Shown here piece after piece: positions 23,272 through 26,565 of a stretch of 26,565 nt of DNA (within the stretch, counting starts at the first letter, position 1; every line of letters starts with the position of its first letter). The DNA is taken from assembly GCA_943704525.1 (NCBI GenBank), contig CALSCQ010001755.1, positions 1-26,565 of the forward strand, read 5' to 3'. A model generated the notes under the pieces. The model was given only the letters and a program-made list of their open reading frames with translations. It was not told where the DNA came from and ran no database searches. The position numbers were made by a program, and so were the translations under genes. Source of the DNA: Pigoraptor vietnamica. Its lineage: Eukaryota; Opisthokonta; Filasterea.

Positions 23272-23628
23272 GGATGATGGGGCACACTTGTTCATCTTCT
23301 TCTAATTGTTGTCCTCGCCTCGATGGGCCCGGCGATAATTCGTCGCGAGGTTTGTGCGTGCGATCCAACTGCCGCAGGCACACTGCGAAGCGCAGCCGCA
23401 CGGCTAACAGTCCGACGCACTGGGCGCCCATTTGCTGTGAGGTGTTCCCACCGCAAAGGACGATGCGGAGAACAAGGCTGGTGCGAATGAGACTGACACA
23501 CACAGAAACACACGCACATGTGCGAATACAGTCTTATTCTGCACATCGAGTACTGCACTGCACGCAGCGGGCTTCCACAGCTCCCGCTGGAAACGTAGAC
23601 GCAGCACATCTCGTGCTCGTTTGAAGCT
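23272..23628. other. Spacer between convergent genes, no gene seen
   Basis: About 360 bp between the stop codons of the small unknown gene and the polytopic membrane protein gene. It must include both 3' untranslated regions. A short cacaca-rich stretch occurs near 23497-23516. No conserved peptide, RNA gene or clear signal was recognised. Confidence 0.6.
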
Positions 23629-25610
23629 TTACGCCCGCTGTGAGCTGCCTGCATTCACGCCGGCATTTGCAGTCGCAGCCGTCTCGCCGACGCCGATAAA
23701 CTCGATTTCGAGGTCCGTCTCGTCGTCTGCCGCAGTTTCTTGTGGGATGGCCGTGATCTCAATTTCCTGCGGTCCCACCTGGTTCTCCTCGAAGCGCGCA
23801 AAGTGCATGTAGCCGACCTTTGCCTCCGCGCGCCGCTTGAGTCTCACGGCGACGTAGATCGGGATGGAGACGCAGACGATGGACGCGATCCAACTCACGA
23901 AGACCGTCGCTGCCACCCCGCCCTCAAAGACGGCGATGTGCCTCGAAATGCGCGGGTAGACATAGGCCATGCCCATGCCGTAAAAGCCGACCGACGACGA
24001 GCCGAAGATGAGTGGGCCGACTGCGATGGAGGCCGAAGGTGAGGAAAACACCAGACCGAGTGCGACTCGATATGGGAGAATTTACGCGTGTGAGTGAGAG
24101 AATGTGTGTCTGTTGTGTGTCTGTGTGCCACTGAAGTTAGAGGGAGGAATTGGGGCACTTTTCGGAACGACGGTTGTGCAGTGCAGTGGATAACATACCC
24201 GCGCCGAGTGCGCACGCCTCGCGCTGGTAGAGCCACAGCGAGACCATAGAAGTAAGGAAGATGGCGGGAAAAGTGGCGCAGATTCCCGCGACGATCTTGT
24301 TGACGCGCGCCACGCACACGGCCGACGACACCACGCCGAACGCGATCACCGCACGCACGATGACGGCCTTGCGCGATATCCGGTTGTGGCCCGGGGGCGA
24401 CGGCAACGGCTTGACGAGCACCAAGTACGCACCGAGACACACTTGACCGGCAAAAGAGCCGACGGCCAGCAGCGCCTGGTGCTGGAAGCCTGTGCAGTGT
24501 GGCAGCAAATATGAGCAAGTGCGTGCATTCGCAATGTCGAGTCGCAATGAGCACTCCGTAGACGAGGGCAAGGTCTGCCAAGAATCCGCTCCAGTTCTGC
24601 TCTGCTAGCACCCGAGTTCGATTCCCACCTGACGCAAGGAGCGTGTTCATGCCAAAGGCGTACGACATCGCCATGGTGAGCCACAACGCCGACGTCAACA
24701 GCAGCGTGAGACGGAAACGCGCGGGATTGTCCTCGCGAATGTGTTGCGGGATTATGCGCCAGAAGACGAGGTAGATGCTGTTCATGAACTGACGGCGAGA
24801 AAGGGGTTAAGTGGGATCGCAACGGCGATGCACATGGGCCGGCGTAAGAGTGGCGGACGTGTGGGCGTGATGCGACCAGCGAAGAGCGGGGAGGGGGGAG
24901 GGGGATGCAGGCAAATCGCGTGACCCCTTAACGTGAGGGGAAAAAGGAGCAACGTCATGCTATTGTCAGTGACAAACGAGAGATGTCGGATCAGCTTTAA
25001 ATCATAGACGTGTGTCCATCGACTCCACCGTGACAAAATGAGAGAATTTTGAAAGCTGGAGTGAGAGAAGGGGGGAGGGGGGGCACTGCACGCGGTCGCG
25101 TCTGTGCATCCTTACGCACGCCCACCATGCCGCACGGAGTCGCATACATCGTAGACACAAAATGGTCCATTGAGTCCGAGCTGATCGCAAGGCCAATACT
25201 TGAAGGTACTATCGTGGTCGGCGTCGAGCTGCGCGTGTGTACGTGTGCACGTGTCACGCGATCGCAAGTGCGACAATACAACAAAATCAGGGGGGAGTGC
25301 GACATCCGCAAAAAGCCTCTCGAAAGAAAACGCTCGGTAAGCACTTCCACACACGGCAACAACGCGGGGGATCAAGGATGAGCCCCAAGAACGAGACTGG
25401 CGCAGCAATTGGCGCAAACCACACGCACGCACTCCCACGGATGCGTGAAGTGAAGCACACAGCCAACACAGTCACTCGTGCGCACACACACCCAATGATG
25501 CCGCCGATGGTCCCTCCCCATTTCTCAATGGCAACAGTGACGGACGTCGCCACGACGCCGCCCACAGTCCCCGATATGGCGGCGTTGATGAACGTCCCCG
25601 CGGTCAACAT
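23629..25610 (-). CDS. Conserved polytopic membrane protein of uncertain family
   Basis: Five exons (25610-25492, 25228-25120, 24788-24555, 24481-24199, 24020-23629) join in phase to 378 residues. An in-frame TGA lies five codons before the ATG, supporting the start. About seven hydrophobic segments are visible, including TFINAAISGTVGGVVATSV, LTLLLTSALWLTMAMSYAFG, ALLAVGSFAGQVCLGAYLVL, AVIVRAVIAFGVVSSAVCVA, GICATFPAIFLTSMVSLWL, AVGPLIFGSSSVGFYGMGMA and VFVSWIASIVCVSIPIYVAV. The Gly/Pro/Ser-rich motifs GGTIGGIIGSTPTTIVPSS and LGAVGPLIFGSSSVGFYG look like conserved pore or packing elements. The C-terminal ~60 residues are acidic and soluble (QETAADDETDLEIEF). It faintly recalls fungal vacuolar multi-pass proteins such as yeast YPL162C, from memory only. 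Transport is plausible but unproven. Confidence 0.75.
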
Positions 25611-26032
25611 GGTGAGCGCTAGTCAACCGTACGGCCGAAGTGTCGGTACGTGCGCGCGTGCTCAGCGTTTTTGTGTGGTCATTCGCATCGTAAAATTGCG
25701 TAAAAATCGAAACGCAATAAAAGCGAGTACAAGAGATGCGGGAAGCAGAATTGCGCGTGTGTGAAAAAGAGGATCGTGTCATGTGTTTGCGTCACACCGC
25801 GTGGCTGTTGCTCACCGACCCGAAACGGTGATGGAACAGTGTCTGGACAGGCACTTTTGGAGAAGAAATCGCTTATTTGCCGTGGTCTGCCGTTAATGGG
25901 CGGTCGTGTCGTCAACGTCCATATACGCAGGGCGAATACTTCCTCGTGTACGAGTGGGCCACGCGCACGTTCATTCCGGAGGTGCGTGTTCGCAAGTATG
26001 CCACTCTCCCTTCCTCATTGTGTCATGAATGA
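25609..26032 (+). CDS. Weak model: small two-exon gene, unknown product
   Basis: A plus-strand exon at 25851-25981 or beyond reads TFGEEIAYLPWSAVNG...GEYFLVYEWATRTFIPE, which looks like real protein and has an upstream in-frame stop, so it needs an upstream exon in phase 1. The only good candidate is 25609-25645 (MVSASQPYGRSV, donor gtacgt). Read through to TGA at 26030-26032 this gives 72 residues; alternatively the gtgcgt at 25982 is a donor to further exons. The proposed start overlaps the start codon of the membrane protein on the other strand, which is suspicious. No family recognised. Confidence 0.25.
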
Positions 26033-26070
26033 ACAAAACATCGCTCGTATTCAGTTTGTATTTGGCCGTT

Positions 26071-26428
26071 TCAGGGCGGCGCATCGGCCACGAGCCGTCG
26101 CAGCGACTGTATGAACTTTGGAGTGGAAACGTTGAGGTTGTCCATGAACTTCGTTGGGACGTTGCCGCGCAAATCAACCTGCACGTGCGCGTGGGACAAA
26201 TCCCTTGAGTCCTCTGCGTCACACAGGCCGTGGTACGAATGTGCACACACGCATGCGCGCAGTTCTGCAAATGCATGCATGCACACAATCACACAATCGC
26301 GCGTGCAAGCGGACAGCAGACTCGCACGCAATCCTCACCTGGACAACATAGGTGACGAAGCACTGGTCAATGTCCGTCTTATCGATGACCCATCCGCTGG
26401 GCAGCGCCTCCGCACGCACGCACATGTG
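26071..26428 (-). CDS. START-domain lipid-transfer protein, C-terminal part (5' part outside window)
   Basis: START domains bind a lipid in a helix-grip cavity. Two exons are clear: 26428-26339 (HMCVRAEALPSGWVIDKTDI...QCFVTYVVQ, donor gtgagg) and 26178-26071 (VDLRGNVPTKFMDNLNVSTP...LRRLVADAPP, stop). Together they match the end of START domains: a xRAEALPxGWVI strand, a TYVVQVDLxGNVP strand pair, and the C-terminal lid helix. The protein stops directly after this helix, as in proteins ending with their START domain. More exon sequence probably lies at 26450-26565 (an ICAIVF-like strand after a tag acceptor near 26527), but the join is unresolved and the gene runs off the right edge. The lipid cannot be predicted from this part. 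Confidence 0.78.
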
Positions 26429-26565
26429 CTGCAGAGACAGAGTGGTCGCCAATGTTAAACTAAAGTGAGGGAAATTCCTTCATTCCTTACCCCCGTTCAG
26501 GCACTGGTAACGAACACGATCGCGCAGATCTACGGCAACACATCGCGCAAAAATGCAACCCCCCC

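Noticed and set aside
24600-24640. Sequence gagttcgattcccac resembling a tRNA T-arm
   Set aside because: The T-stem does not pair and no D-arm or anticodon arm is present; the stretch is in frame within exon 3 of the polytopic membrane protein (GGNRTRV).

Overview
This window is nuclear DNA from a GC-rich, intron-bearing eukaryote. Evidence is GT-AG introns interrupting conserved reading frames, long (GT)n microsatellites, cytosolic/peroxisomal/secretory eukaryotic proteins and no bacterial operon structure. The gene set narrows the host: an ether-lipid enzyme (AGPS), an SMCR8-type DENN protein, cyclin Y and a carboxypeptidase-D-like protein together argue against fungi and land plants, and the many cis-spliced introns argue against trypanosomatids. 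A free-living protist (for example an amoebozoan, apusomonad or unicellular relative of animals) is my inference; I cannot name the species.

Layout, left to right: 3' part of a cyclin Y gene (+, 184-1413, 5' end outside); repeat-rich spacer; a membrane-anchored gamma-glutamylcyclotransferase-like gene (+, 2836-4362); FCF1/UTP24 rRNA-processing nuclease (-, 5594-4517); alkyl-DHAP synthase (+, 6059-8085), divergent from FCF1; an 11-exon SMCR8 homologue (-, 14112-8285); a secreted LamG/concanavalin-like protein (+, 15063-15941); a large four-repeat carboxypeptidase-D-like gene (-, 21575-16256); a small four-exon gene of unknown function with a possible roadblock/longin-like fold (+, 22243-23271); a five-exon polytopic membrane protein (-, 25610-23629); a weak small gene model (+, 25609-26032); and the 3' end of a START-domain lipid-transfer gene (-, up to the right edge). 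Exon joins were chosen by splice signals, phase agreement and family resemblance; every multi-exon model written here sums to a multiple of three.

The genes are independent housekeeping and membrane-system loci, not a cluster. A loose theme is endomembranes and lipids: ether-lipid synthesis in peroxisomes, SMCR8 at lysosomes, a TGN-type processing peptidase, a polytopic membrane protein and a START lipid carrier. No tRNA, rRNA, CRISPR array, transposon or viral remnant was recognised. The most interesting items are the carboxypeptidase with one complete and three degenerate catalytic domains, the 47-bp tandem repeat that copies a splice donor in FCF1, and the complementary (GT)n/(CA)n introns flanking one exon of the small unknown gene.
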